This document shows positions 24,171 to 32,430 of a stretch of 64,000 nucleotides of DNA, piece by piece. A program made the position numbers and the translations under genes. Source of the DNA: Roseicella aerolata (GTDB lineage Bacteria > Pseudomonadota > Alphaproteobacteria > Acetobacterales > Acetobacteraceae). The notes beneath the pieces were generated by a model. That model had not been told where the DNA came from, searched no databases, and was given only the letters and a program-made list of their open reading frames with translations. Numbering within the stretch: position 1 is the stretch's first letter; each line of letters starts with the position of its first letter. The DNA lies in assembly GCF_020523605.1 (NCBI RefSeq), contig NZ_JAJAQI010000015.1:1-64000 (forward strand), read 5' to 3'.

Positions 24171-24395
24171 TCATTCGCCGGCCTCCAGCCAGGGCTCCAG
24201 CGCCGCGGCGAATTCCGCCTCGTCCAGCGCATCGCGCGCCATCAGCGCGGCCTCGAAGGGATCGCCGCAGCCGAGCAGCGAGGCGAGCGCCCCGATCAGG
24301 CCGGGCGCTTCCGGCCCCGCCTGGGTGGCGGCCGCGGCGGCGCCGGCGAGGAGCATGACGCCGGCCACGCCGGCGAGCACCGTGGCGAGTTTCAT
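24171..24395 (-). CDS. Small exported protein within the TetR-DevBCA operon
   Basis: A 74-residue protein whose ATG overlaps the TetR stop codon by 4 bp (ATGA), so it is probably made by translational coupling. Its stop precedes the DevB start by about 16 bp. The first 23 residues (MKLATVLAGVAGVMLLAGAAAAA) form a textbook signal peptide. The mature part is about 50 residues: LIGALASLLGCGDPF, then the acidic, helix-prone segments EAALMARDALDEAE and FAAALEPWLEAGE, with a single Cys. I recognise no family. It could be a periplasmic partner, regulator or cargo of the exporter. Confidence 0.7.
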   Translation of the reverse strand: MKLATVLAGVAGVMLLAGAAAAATQAGPEAPGLIGALASLLGCGDPFEAALMARDALDEAEFAAALEPWLEAGE

Positions 24396-24994
24396 GGGCG
24401 CTGCTCCAGCAGGCGGGAGAGGGCGGCATGCATGTCCTGGCGCTCCTGCCCGGTGGGCGTGTAGAGGCCGAAGATGCGGGCCATGAACAACCCGTCGCCG
24501 GCCGCCATGATGATGCCGCCATGGCCCGGCGGCAGGCCGTCCGCCGCCACCGCCTCCCGCATCCTGGCGATCACGGCGCGGATCGGGCCCAGCAGGGCGG
24601 GATCGTGGTGGAAGGCGGCGAGGAAGACGGCGGCGGCGCGGTCGCAGCGCTCGTTGCTCGCCTCGGGCGTCAGCTCGAAGGCCCAGGCCAGCATGGCGCG
24701 GGCGACCCGGCCGGGCCCTTCCGGCTGGGCGGCGATGGCGGCCTCGAAATCCAGCCGCATCCACTCGGCCATGCGGGCGAGCAGGCCGGTCAGCAGCGCC
24801 TCCTTGGAGGCGAAGTGATAGAGCAGGCCGCCCTTGGAGACCCCGGCCTCCCGCGCCGCGGCCTCCAGCGTCAGGCCGCTGACGCCGCGGGCGCGGACGA
24901 TGGCCTCGGCCGCGTCGAGGATGCGGGTGCGGGCATCGCCGGCTGCCGGGGCCTGGGGTGGCGTGGCCTGGACTGTTGCGGGTCCGTCGCTCAT
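24392..24994 (-). CDS. TetR/AcrR family transcriptional regulator
   Basis: A 200-residue repressor. The N-terminal helix-turn-helix (about residues 20-65: RTRILDAAEAIVRARGVSGL, then AREAGVSKGGLLYHFASKEAL) is a perfect TetR domain. The C-terminal ligand domain resembles the TetR_C groups in regulators of efflux genes. It is the first gene of a five-gene operon with the 74-residue protein and DevBCA. The 38-bp palindrome directly upstream is its probable operator, so it presumably represses its own operon until a ligand binds. ATG 24994 is preferred; an in-frame TTG at 25003 exists. Confidence 0.92.
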   Translation of the reverse strand: MSDGPATVQATPPQAPAAGDARTRILDAAEAIVRARGVSGLTLEAAAREAGVSKGGLLYHFASKEALLTGLLARMAEWMRLDFEAAIAAQPEGPGRVARAMLAWAFELTPEASNERCDRAAAVFLAAFHHDPALLGPIRAVIARMREAVAADGLPPGHGGIIMAAGDGLFMARIFGLYTPTGQERQDMHAALSRLLEQRP

Positions 24995-25005
24995 GCCCTT
25001 CAACT

Positions 25006-25043
25006 ATACCGGCTGGACGGTCTGTCAACCGTCCAGCCGGTAT
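25006..25043 (-). promoter_or_regulatory. Perfect inverted repeat, probable TetR operator with embedded promoter
   Basis: ATACCGGCTGGACGGT (25006-25021) and its exact complement (25028-25043) are separated by 6 bp, 12 bp upstream of the TetR start codon. On the minus strand TTGACA (25028-25023) and TATAGT (25008-25003) lie within or at the edge of the palindrome, 14 bp apart, so a bound repressor would cover the promoter. RNA would begin almost at the ATG. It lies 3 bp past the stop of the acyltransferase gene, but no T-run follows the stem, so a terminator role is less likely. Confidence 0.75.
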
Positions 25044-25046
25044 GGC

Positions 25047-25922
25047 TCAGGCCGAATTGTCCCGGGGCCAGCGCCGGTGCAGCCAGAGCCACTCCGCCGG
25101 CCGCTCCCGGATCCAGGCGGAGAGGCGGTCATTCACCGCCAGGGTCAGGGCCCGGATCGCCGCCTGGCGGTCCAGCCCGTCCGGCACCGCCAGAGGTGGC
25201 TCCACCACCAGCCGGAAGCGGCAGGGGCCGAGGCGCTCGACGCGGACGGGGATCAGCGGGCAGCGGAAGCGCAGCGCCAGCTGCGCCGGCGCCGGCGCGG
25301 TCATGGCCGGGATGCCGAGCAGCGGCACCGCGATGCCGTCATTCAGCTTCTGGTCCGCGAGCATGCCCAGCACGCCGCCGCCCGAGAGGAATTTCAGCGC
25401 CGCCCGCGCCCCCTGCGCCCCCTTCGGAAACAGCGGCAGGGGCTCGCCTTCCACCGCCCGGGCGCGCAGCCCGTTGATCAGGGCGTCCACCAGGGGGTTG
25501 TCGGCCGCCCGGTAGACGCTGCCGATGCGGATGCCGAGGCGCGCCGCGGCCGGCGGCAGCACCTCCCAATTGGCGATATGGCCGGAAACCAGGATCGCCG
25601 GCCCGCCCTGCGCGACGAGCGGCGCCAGATGCGCCTCGCCGACGATCTCCCAGTGCAGGGCCGGCAGGTGCGGCAGTTCGGCGACCGTGCGGCCGAGATT
25701 GTCCCACATCCCGCGCACCACCCGCCGGCGCGCCGCGGCGTCGAGTTCCGGCAGGGCGCGGGCCAGGTTGTCCCGGGCGATGCGCGAGACCGGCAGCAGG
25801 GGCCCGAGGGTCCGCGCGAGCGCGCCGCCGAAATCGGAAGCACCGACCGGCCCGAGCACGCGGGCGAGGGCGAAGAGCAGCCGCGCGGCAAGGCGCTCCA
25901 GCGCGAATTGCAGGGATTTCAA
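25047..25922 (-). CDS. Lipid A biosynthesis lauroyl acyltransferase (LpxL/HtrB-like)
   Basis: A 291-residue membrane-associated acyltransferase that adds a secondary acyl chain to Kdo-lipid A. The catalytic HX4E motif appears in SGHIANWE (about residues 114-121). Other family features are RMWDNLGRT-like VVRGMWDNLGRTVAELPH, YRAADNPLVDALINGLRA and the C-terminal PAEWLWLHRRWP. It follows lpxK by 55 bp on the same strand, with waaA and an LPLAT gene further upstream, forming a lipid A/Kdo cluster. Start MKSLQFAL fits the family. Confidence 0.9.
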   Translation of the reverse strand: MKSLQFALERLAARLLFALARVLGPVGASDFGGALARTLGPLLPVSRIARDNLARALPELDAAARRRVVRGMWDNLGRTVAELPHLPALHWEIVGEAHLAPLVAQGGPAILVSGHIANWEVLPPAAARLGIRIGSVYRAADNPLVDALINGLRARAVEGEPLPLFPKGAQGARAALKFLSGGGVLGMLADQKLNDGIAVPLLGIPAMTAPAPAQLALRFRCPLIPVRVERLGPCRFRLVVEPPLAVPDGLDRQAAIRALTLAVNDRLSAWIRERPAEWLWLHRRWPRDNSA

Positions 25923-25977
25923 GGCGGGTCACATCCTGGCAGGCGGAATCGGGCGGGGCGCGGGGGCCGCGCCGCCC

Positions 25978-26970
25978 TCATGCCGGCACCGGCACCCGCT
26001 GCGCCAGGGGGTCGAGCAGGCCCTCGATCGCCGCCGGCTCCTCCCATTCCAGCCGGATCGTCACCACCGTGACGCGGCTGCGGAAGGCGGGCGGGATGCG
26101 GACGAAATCCTTGCGCGTGGTGACGGGGATGGCGCGCAGCCGGTCGGCCTCCGCCAGCAGGTCCCGCAGGTCGCCTTCGTCATAGGGGTAGTGGTCGGCG
26201 AAGGGCACCCGCCCGGCCAGCACCGCCCCGGCTTCCTGCAGGGTCGAGAAGAATTTCCGCGGATTGGCGATGCCGCAGAAGGCATAGACCGGCTGTCCCG
26301 CCAGCAGCTCCGCCTCCGGCCCCGGCTTCAGGCTGGCGCGCAGCACCGGCAGCCGGGGCGGCAGATGCGCCAGCGCGCCGCACTCGTCCTCCCCGATCAG
26401 CACCGCGGCGCGGCAGCGGGCGGCGGCGTCCTCCGGCCTCTCCCGCAGCGGCCCGGCCGGGATCATGCGTCCGTTGCCGAAGCCATAGGTGCCATCGATG
26501 ACGAGGAGGGAGAGGTCCTTCTCCAGCGTCGGGTTCTGCAGCCCGTCATCCATGACGATGCACTGCGCTCCGCCGGCGACCGCCGCCCGCGCCCCGGCGG
26601 CGCGATCGGCCGAGATCCAGGCCGGCCGCTCGGCCGCCAGCAGCAGCGCCTCATCGCCGACCGCCTGGCTGTCATGCTGCACCGGGTCCACCCGCAGCGG
26701 CCCCTTCAGCCGCCCGCCATAGCCGCGCAGCAGGAATTGCACCGCGACGCCGCGATGGGCCAGGCGCCGGCCGAGATCGAGCGCCACCGTGGTCTTGCCG
26801 GCGCCGCCGGCGGTGGCATTGCCGCAGCAGATGACCGGCACGGGCGCCTGCCAGCCCGGCCGCCGCATGCGCCGCGCGGTGGCCGCGCCATAGAGCGCCG
26901 CGATGGGGGAGAGGAGCAGGGGCAGCAGGCCCCGCCCGTCGCCGGTCCAGAATTCGGGGGCACGAATCAC
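25978..26970 (-). CDS. lpxK: Tetraacyldisaccharide 4'-kinase
   Basis: Kinase (330 residues) that phosphorylates the 4' position of the lipid A precursor at the inner membrane. The N-terminal APEFWTG, membrane-proximal LLPLLLSPIAALYGAAT, and the P-loop VICCGNATAGGAGKTTVAL (about 42-60) are typical. So are FLLRGYGG, MDDGLQNPTLEKDL and FCGIANPRKFF. The GTG at 26970 places the conserved start correctly, with AAGG just upstream; a longer ATG-initiated frame would add 72 low-complexity residues that span a duplicated GGCGCC-rich segment. Confidence 0.93.
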   Translation of the reverse strand: MIRAPEFWTGDGRGLLPLLLSPIAALYGAATARRMRRPGWQAPVPVICCGNATAGGAGKTTVALDLGRRLAHRGVAVQFLLRGYGGRLKGPLRVDPVQHDSQAVGDEALLLAAERPAWISADRAAGARAAVAGGAQCIVMDDGLQNPTLEKDLSLLVIDGTYGFGNGRMIPAGPLRERPEDAAARCRAAVLIGEDECGALAHLPPRLPVLRASLKPGPEAELLAGQPVYAFCGIANPRKFFSTLQEAGAVLAGRVPFADHYPYDEGDLRDLLAEADRLRAIPVTTRKDFVRIPPAFRSRVTVVTIRLEWEEPAAIEGLLDPLAQRVPVPA

Positions 26971-26998
26971 GCCTTGACCGGTCCTCGCCTTGCCCAGG

Positions 26999-27053
26999 CC
27001 GGCGCCCGTGGCGCCGGCTGTCCCGCTCACACCGGCGCCCGCGGCGCCGGCTG
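26999..27053. repeat. Direct repeat of a 22-bp palindromic segment
   Basis: CCGGCGCCCGTGGCGCCGGCTG (26999-27020) recurs with one mismatch at 27032-27053, 33 bp apart. Each unit is itself nearly palindromic around GGCGCC. It lies in the 142-bp gap between waaA and lpxK. Confidence 0.6.
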
Positions 27054-27112
27054 CCTCGCTCCCGGGTGCCGCCCCGCGCCGGCCATGCCGGTCCGGGGCC
27101 GCCCCCCGGCCC

Positions 27113-28456
27113 TCAACGCCCCAACCGCCCCGGCGCTGCCGCGGCGGCGAAATCGGGCGTCGCGGCCCCGTCCTCCGGCCCGGCACCGGGGAGGAGCCCG
27201 ATCAGCATCCCCGCCAGCCGGTCCGGCAAGCCGGCCTCCGCGGCGAGGGCCGCGGCGGCGGCTTCTGCCATGGCGCGTCCGCGGTTCCGGTCGGATAGCA
27301 CGGCGCCCGCCGCGCCCGCCAGCGCCGCCGGCTCGGGCGCCACCCGCAGCGCCCCGCCGGCGGCCAGCAGCCGCGCCACCGGCTCCTCGAAATTGAAGGT
27401 GTGCGGCCCGAGCAGGATGGGGCAGCCGAGCCGCGCCGGCTCCCGCGGGTTCTGCCCGCCATGCGGCACGAGCGAGCCGCCGACCAGGCAGACCCCGGCC
27501 AGCCGGTAGAACAGGCCGAGCTCCCCCAGGGTGTCCGCGACATAGACCGCATGCTCCGGCCCGGGCAGCGCGCCGGCGGCCCGGCGCGCGACGGGCAGCG
27601 GCGCGAGCCCGGCCGCGATGGCGGCGCCGCGCTCGGGATGGCGGGGGACGATCACCGTCAGCAGGCCGGGATGCGCCGCCGCCAGCAGGGGATGGGCGGC
27701 GCCGAGGATCGCCTCCTCCCCCGGCTGGGTGCTGGCCGCGAGGAAGACCGGCCGCCCCCCGATCGCGCCGCGCAGCGCCGCCAGCGCCGCGGGGTCCGCC
27801 GGCAGGGGCGGCGCGGCATCCTTCAGGTTGCCGGGGCTCAGCACCGCCGGCGCGCCGAGGGCGCGCAGCCGCGCCGCATCGGCCTCCGACTGCGCCGTCA
27901 CCAGGCGGAAGGCGCGGATCAGCCGGCGGCCGAGCCCCGGCGCCAGCCGCCAGCGCCGGGCGGAGCGGGCGCTGAAGCGCGCATTGACCAGGGCCAGCGG
28001 CAGCCCCCGCGCCTCGGCCGCCGCGATCAGGTTCGGCCAGAGCTCGGATTCCACCAGCACCGCGCCATCGGGGCGCCATGTGTCGAGGAAACGCTCCACC
28101 CAGGCGGGGACATCGAGCGGCACGAAGCGGTGCAGCAGCCTGCCCCCCAGCGCCTCCGGCAGGCGCCGGCCCAGCGTCTCGGCCGCGGTCACGGTCCCGG
28201 TGGTGACCAGCAGGGAGAGGTCCGGGGCGCGGGCGGCCAGCGCCTCCAGCAGCGGGATGACCGAAAGGGTCTCGCCGACGCTCGCCGCATGCAGCCAGAG
28301 CAGCCGGCCGGGCGGGCGCGCCGCCCCCTCCCCGCGCCGTTCATGCAGGCGCGCCGGGATCTCCTTGCCGTTCCGGGCCCGCCGGCGGAGATGCAGCGGC
28401 AGCAGTGGCGCCGCCGCGGTCGCGGCCCAGCGCCAGAGCAGCAGCCCGCCGCTCAT
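27113..28456 (-). CDS. waaA: 3-deoxy-D-manno-octulosonic acid transferase
   Basis: Kdo transferase (447 residues) that attaches Kdo to lipid IVA. The N-terminal segment (GLLLWRWAATAAAPLLPLHL, membrane-associated) is followed by LLWLHAASVGETLSVIPLLEAL with the conserved catalytic Glu, then TTGTVTAAE. Other conserved segments are VLVESELWPNL, LVNARFSARSARRWR, GNLKDAAP, STQPGEEAIL, PRHPERG, GGSLVPHGGQNPREPA and HTFNFEE. The length and all glycosyltransferase-30 motifs are complete. The ATG overlaps the upstream LPLAT stop by 4 bp. Confidence 0.95.
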   Translation of the reverse strand: MSGGLLLWRWAATAAAPLLPLHLRRRARNGKEIPARLHERRGEGAARPPGRLLWLHAASVGETLSVIPLLEALAARAPDLSLLVTTGTVTAAETLGRRLPEALGGRLLHRFVPLDVPAWVERFLDTWRPDGAVLVESELWPNLIAAAEARGLPLALVNARFSARSARRWRLAPGLGRRLIRAFRLVTAQSEADAARLRALGAPAVLSPGNLKDAAPPLPADPAALAALRGAIGGRPVFLAASTQPGEEAILGAAHPLLAAAHPGLLTVIVPRHPERGAAIAAGLAPLPVARRAAGALPGPEHAVYVADTLGELGLFYRLAGVCLVGGSLVPHGGQNPREPARLGCPILLGPHTFNFEEPVARLLAAGGALRVAPEPAALAGAAGAVLSDRNRGRAMAEAAAAALAAEAGLPDRLAGMLIGLLPGAGPEDGAATPDFAAAAAPGRLGR

Positions 28457-29175
28457 GCCAGCGCGGCGCGCGCCGCGGCCGGGGCGGCGGCCCAGGCATC
28501 GGCGGTGTCGCAGGCGGCGGAGAGCGCGGCCTCGATGGCCGGCAGGGCGGCCAGCGGATCGGCGCGGTCCACCATCACCGGCGCGCCCGCCACCAGCACG
28601 CCGCGGCCGAAGGGCAGCGGCAGCACCATCCGGTCCCAGCTCGGCAGCACCCGCGCCCGGGTGGTGCGGGCGGCGCAGGGCAGCACCGGCAGGCCGGAGA
28701 CGGCGGCGAGCTGCGCGACGCCCGGCGCCGCGACGCGCCGCGGACCGCGCGGGCCGTCCGGGGTGATCACCACAACGTCGCCCTGCGCCAGCACCCGCAG
28801 CAGCACCCGCATGCCGGTGGCGCCGCCCTTGCTGGTGGAGGCATGCACCATCTCCAGCCGGAAGCGCCGCACCACCTCCCCGATGAAGCGGCCATCGCGG
28901 TGGCGGGAGACGAGGACATGGGCGCGCCGGCCGCCAATGCCCGGCACGCGCCGCAACGCCTCGAGCCAGAGCATGGGCATCATCGGCAGGCGCTCATGCC
29001 AGAAGGCGCCGATCACCGGCCGTGGCGCGCCGGAAGGGGCGCTGAAGGCGGCGCGCAGATGCTCCTCGCCGAGCAGGGTCCAGCGCGTGGTGCGGTAGAC
29101 GGCGGCGAGATAGAGGCCGAGCAGCCGGGCGAAGAGCGCCTGGGCGGCGTCGGAGCGGATCAGCCGCCGGAACAT
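28453..29175 (-). CDS. Lysophospholipid acyltransferase family protein (DUF374)
   Basis: A 240-residue protein of the DUF374 branch of LPLAT acyltransferases, commonly found upstream of waaA. The HX4D-like site is in AFWHERLPMMPML (about residues 57-69); SRHRDGRFIGEVVRRF, then STSKGGATGMR and ITPDGPRGPRR are the family signatures. It likely acylates a lipid A or phospholipid intermediate, though its exact role is unsettled in the family. Start MFRRLIRS was chosen because the family begins here; the frame continues 204 codons upstream as shadow. Confidence 0.88.
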   Translation of the reverse strand: MFRRLIRSDAAQALFARLLGLYLAAVYRTTRWTLLGEEHLRAAFSAPSGAPRPVIGAFWHERLPMMPMLWLEALRRVPGIGGRRAHVLVSRHRDGRFIGEVVRRFRLEMVHASTSKGGATGMRVLLRVLAQGDVVVITPDGPRGPRRVAAPGVAQLAAVSGLPVLPCAARTTRARVLPSWDRMVLPLPFGRGVLVAGAPVMVDRADPLAALPAIEAALSAACDTADAWAAAPAAARAALA

Positions 29176-29282
29176 GGAGGGTGAGTCATGGCGCGCGCGA
29201 GGCGGTAGCACGATGGGGGCGGAGCCGGAATAGCGCCCGCGCGCCCGGCGCGCCGCGTGGGCGGGACCGGAGCGGCCCGGGC

Positions 29283-29325
29283 CGACAGCGGATTGCATTC
29301 GCTTCTGCTCGCCGGTCCGCTGCGG
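29283..29325 (+). repeat. Diverged copy of the 43-nt repeat
   Basis: Aligned without gaps to 38531-38573: ACAGCGGATTGC near the left end and TCCGCTG near the right end are kept, while the loop differs. It lies between the LPLAT and Bug genes. No adjoining 47-nt partner is clear. Confidence 0.45.
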
Positions 29326-29362
29326 CACGCCGTTCATGGCGCGGCTTCGCGCGCCCGGGCGC

Positions 29363-30337
29363 TCAGGCCGGCGGCAGGGGGAATTCGCGGGCGAGCGCGC
29401 CGAGACGCGCGCGATCGGCGGCGAGCAGCGCGGCGAAATCCTGCAGCCGCTCCGGCCGGGCCGCCTGGCCGCGGGCCGCCAGGCGGCCCCCGATCGCCGC
29501 CATGGCCCCGCCCGCCTCGCGCGCCAGCGCCTCGGCCAGGGCGGGCGGCATGCCGCGCCAGCCGAAGAGGCCGAGCATCCCCTCCTGCCACAGCGCCGGG
29601 AAGCCGGCCTCGGCCGCGGTCGGCACCTCCGGCACGGCCGCGGCGCGCCCCCGCCCGGTGGTGGCGACCAGCCTGGCCCGACCCTCCCGCGCCAGCGGCA
29701 GCGCGGTCGCCAGCGGCACCAGCGCCGCCTGCAGCCGGCCCGCGGCGAGGTCGGCCAGCGCCGCCGGGGCACCGCGATAGGCGACATAGGCCATCTCCGC
29801 CAGCCCGGCCTCCCGCAGGAAGGCCCGCATGGCCAGGAAGGGCGCCCCGGGCGAGGCGTACCAGTTCAGCCTCGCGGGGCCGGCCGCGCGGGCCTCGGCG
29901 ACGAGGCCCGGCAGCCCCTCCCCCGGCAGGTCCTTCGCGGCGAACAGGCCGAAGGCATCGGCCGCGAGCGCGGCGAGCGGCAGCAGCGCCTCCAGCGGCT
30001 CATAGGGCGGCGGCGGGCTGCGCAGCAGGGGCGAGACGGTGAGCGCGCTGGTGAAGCTCACCAGCAGCGCCTCCCCCGGCCGCGCCGCGAGCATCGCCTC
30101 GATGGCGAGCAGGCCGTCGGCGCCCGGCCGGTTCTCCACCGGGAAGGGCTGGCCGAAGCGGCGGGCGAGCGGCTCGGCGACCTCCCGCGCCACCAGGTCG
30201 GGCGCCGAGCCCGGCGGCGCCGGGACCAGGAGGCGGACCGGCCGGTCGGGCCAGGCCGGGGCCTGCGCCCGCGCCGCCGGCGCACCAGGCAGGATCGGCA
30301 GGCCCAGCGTGAGGCCGCGCCGTGTCACGCCATGCAT
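29363..30337 (-). CDS. Bug family tripartite tricarboxylate transporter substrate-binding protein
   Basis: A 324-residue periplasmic binding protein. The signal MHGVTRRGLTLGLPILPGAPAARA has a twin-arginine-like TRRG. RPVRLLVPAPPGSAPDLVAREVAEPL, then FPVENRPGADGLLAIEAM and VAYRGAPAALADLAAGRLQAAL are the usual Bug motifs. No TctA/TctB membrane genes are near, which is common, since Bug proteins are greatly expanded in this bacterial group. The upstream in-frame start (22 codons earlier) would spoil the signal peptide. The ligand is unknown. Confidence 0.88.
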   Translation of the reverse strand: MHGVTRRGLTLGLPILPGAPAARAQAPAWPDRPVRLLVPAPPGSAPDLVAREVAEPLARRFGQPFPVENRPGADGLLAIEAMLAARPGEALLVSFTSALTVSPLLRSPPPPYEPLEALLPLAALAADAFGLFAAKDLPGEGLPGLVAEARAAGPARLNWYASPGAPFLAMRAFLREAGLAEMAYVAYRGAPAALADLAAGRLQAALVPLATALPLAREGRARLVATTGRGRAAAVPEVPTAAEAGFPALWQEGMLGLFGWRGMPPALAEALAREAGGAMAAIGGRLAARGQAARPERLQDFAALLAADRARLGALAREFPLPPA

Positions 30338-30450
30338 GGCTCGCTTCGCCCCGCATCCGCTTGCGGACAACGCTACCGGCGCGGTTGCGGCATTGCGGGT
30401 CACGGCTGCGTGGGAGAGCGCGGCATGGGCGGGCCGGGCTCCGCCTCAGC

Positions 30451-31515
30451 TCATCCCATAGGCACCAATTGCCGCCGGAAGGCCGCCGCGCAGGCCTCCC
30501 AGGAGAAGCGCTCGGCATGCGCCCGGCAGGCCGCCCGGTCGCAGTCCAGCGCCGCCAGCGCCGCGCGCCGCAGGTCCTCATCCAGCACCCCGGCGCCGGA
30601 GCCCGGGATGACGTCGCGCGGCCCGGTGACGGGATAGGCCGCGACCGGCGTGCCGCAGGCCATCGCCTCCAGGATCACCAGGCCGAAGGTATCGGTCCGG
30701 GAAGGGAAGACGAAGACATCGGCGCCGGCATAGGCGCGCGCCAGCGCCTCGCCCTGCCGCCAGCCGGCGAAATGCGCCGCCGGGAAGCGCCGCGCCAGCG
30801 CCTCCCGCTGCGGCCCGTCGCCCACCACCACCTTCGATCCCGGCAGGTCGAGGGCGAGGAAGGCCTCGATGTTCTTCTCGACCGCGACCCGCCCGGCATA
30901 GAGGAAGACCGGGCGCGGCAGCCCCTCCCACACCTCGCGCGGCGCCGGCCGGAACAGGGCGAGATCGACGCCGCGCGTCCAGGGCCGGACCTTGGTGAAG
31001 CCGCGCGCCGCGAGTTCGGCGCGGAGGGAGGGCGTGGCGGCGAAGGTGCCGTTGCCTGCCTCGTGGAAGCGCCGCAGCACCGCCCAGGCGAGGCCGGGCG
31101 GCAGGCCGGTGCGGGCCTGCACGTATTCGGGAAACTTCGTATGGAAGCTGGTGGTGAAGGGCCAGCCGCGCCGGAGGCAGAGCGCGCGCATCGCCCAGCC
31201 CAGCGGCCCCTCGGTGGCGATATGCACCGCGGTCGGGCCATGGGCGTCCACCATGGCGCGCAGCCGCGCGCCCAGCCGCAGCGCCAGGCGGATCTCCGGA
31301 TAGCCCGGCATCGGCAGGGTGCGGAAGCGGTCGGGGCCGATCACCTCCACCCCATCGCCCCGCGCGCGCAGCCGCTCGGCGACGGTCGAGAGCGTGCGCA
31401 CCACGCCGTTCACCTGCGGCGCCCAGGCATCGGTGACGATCAGCAGCCGCAGCATGTCGGCATCCCGCAGCAGCCCGGCCGCGCCGTCCGGCGCGGCCTC
31501 CCGGTCGAGATACAT
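30451..31515 (-). CDS. agt: Glycosyltransferase, probable diacylglycerol glycosyltransferase (Agt-like)
   Basis: A GT4-type (GT-B) glycosyltransferase of 354 residues. The N-terminal IVTDAWAPQVNGVVRTLSTV (about 25-44), PMPGYPEIRLAL, TEGPLGWAMRA, then TTSFHTKFPEYVQARTG resemble the alphaproteobacterial Agt enzymes that make glycosyl-diacylglycerols. The C-terminal domain has GRVAVEKNIEAFL and the acid pair in FPSRTDTFGLVILEAMACGTP. It lies 15 bp after the PlcP-like phosphoesterase gene, the pairing known from phosphate-stress lipid remodelling loci. The donor sugar is not predictable. A start at MLRLLIV, 20 codons later, is also possible. Alternative: a mannosyltransferase of another glycolipid pathway. 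Confidence 0.75.
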   Translation of the reverse strand: MYLDREAAPDGAAGLLRDADMLRLLIVTDAWAPQVNGVVRTLSTVAERLRARGDGVEVIGPDRFRTLPMPGYPEIRLALRLGARLRAMVDAHGPTAVHIATEGPLGWAMRALCLRRGWPFTTSFHTKFPEYVQARTGLPPGLAWAVLRRFHEAGNGTFAATPSLRAELAARGFTKVRPWTRGVDLALFRPAPREVWEGLPRPVFLYAGRVAVEKNIEAFLALDLPGSKVVVGDGPQREALARRFPAAHFAGWRQGEALARAYAGADVFVFPSRTDTFGLVILEAMACGTPVAAYPVTGPRDVIPGSGAGVLDEDLRRAALAALDCDRAACRAHAERFSWEACAAAFRRQLVPMG

Positions 31516-31530
31516 GGCGGGACCGGCGGC

Positions 31531-32334
31531 TCAGGCCGTGGCCATGGCGGGGGGCGCGGCCTGCCGCCCGAAGGAGAGGCGGCTCTCGGCCGCCCAGTCC
31601 AGCAACTCGAACCGGCCATCGGCATGCTCGACCAGCGCGGTGCAGCTCTCCACCCAGTCGCCGTCATTCATGTAGAGCACGCCATGGACGCTGCGCATCT
31701 CGGCATGGTGGATATGGCCGCAGACCACGCCGTCCAGGCCGCGGCGCTTCGCCTCCATGGCCAGCGCCACCTCGAAGCGGTCGATCGCCTTCACCGCCTC
31801 CTTCACCTGGCGCTTCAGCCATTGCGAGAGCGACCAGTAGGGATAGCCGAGGCGGCGGCGGACATCGTTGAAGACGCGGTTGAGCGTCAGCGCCCATTCA
31901 TAGGCGCGGTCCCCGAGATGGGCGAGGAACCTGGCGTAGCGGATCACGCCGTCGAACTCGTCGCCATGCATGATGAGGTAGCGGCGGCCATCGGCACCCA
32001 CATGCACCGCATCACGCGCCAGCGTCACGCCCGCGACCTCCAGCCCCAGCCAGGCGCGGAACATCTCGTCATGGTTGCCGGGGATGTAGGTGACCTGCAC
32101 GCCGCGCTGCGCGAGGGCGAGGATGTGGCGCAGCACCTCGTCGAACTCCTCGGTCCAGTACCACGACTTGCGCAGGCGCCAGCCATCGATGATGTCGCCG
32201 ACCAGGAAGAGCCGCTCGCATTCCGTGCGCCGCAGGAAGTCGAGCAGGAAATCCGCCCGGCAGCCGCGCGTGCCGAGATGCACGTCGGAGAGGAAGATCG
32301 TGCGGTAGCGCCTTGTCGTCTCCGTGATCTGCAT
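31531..32334 (-). CDS. plcP: Metallophosphoesterase, probable phospholipase C PlcP
   Basis: A 267-residue calcineurin-like phosphoesterase with all metal-site motifs: SDVHLG (about 16-21), GDIIDGW (about 46-52), GNHDE (about 85-89), HGDEFD and GHIHH (about 202-206). Automatic annotation usually calls this type UDP-2,3-diacylglucosamine hydrolase (LpxH-like). However, the long middle segment (YPYWSLSQWLKRQVKEAVK), the ending GDWVESCTALVEHADG and the adjoining Agt-type gene point to PlcP, which releases diacylglycerol from phosphatidylcholine and related lipids under phosphate limitation in Sinorhizobium and marine bacteria. Pho-box-like sequences lie upstream. The choice between PlcP and LpxH is inference. 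Confidence 0.72.
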   Translation of the reverse strand: MQITETTRRYRTIFLSDVHLGTRGCRADFLLDFLRRTECERLFLVGDIIDGWRLRKSWYWTEEFDEVLRHILALAQRGVQVTYIPGNHDEMFRAWLGLEVAGVTLARDAVHVGADGRRYLIMHGDEFDGVIRYARFLAHLGDRAYEWALTLNRVFNDVRRRLGYPYWSLSQWLKRQVKEAVKAIDRFEVALAMEAKRRGLDGVVCGHIHHAEMRSVHGVLYMNDGDWVESCTALVEHADGRFELLDWAAESRLSFGRQAAPPAMATA

Positions 32335-32430
32335 CGCACCCGCCCTCCGAGGCCCGCCTGGCCGCGCTGGAAGATCGGCGCGGCGCCGGCCGTTGCGCGA
32401 AGGCAGTAGCGCGGCGCGACGGCATTGGTC

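Noticed and set aside
25006-25043. Palindrome as the terminator of the lauroyl acyltransferase gene
   Set aside because: No T-run follows the stem on the minus strand, and the position over the TetR promoter fits an operator better. A dual role is not excluded.
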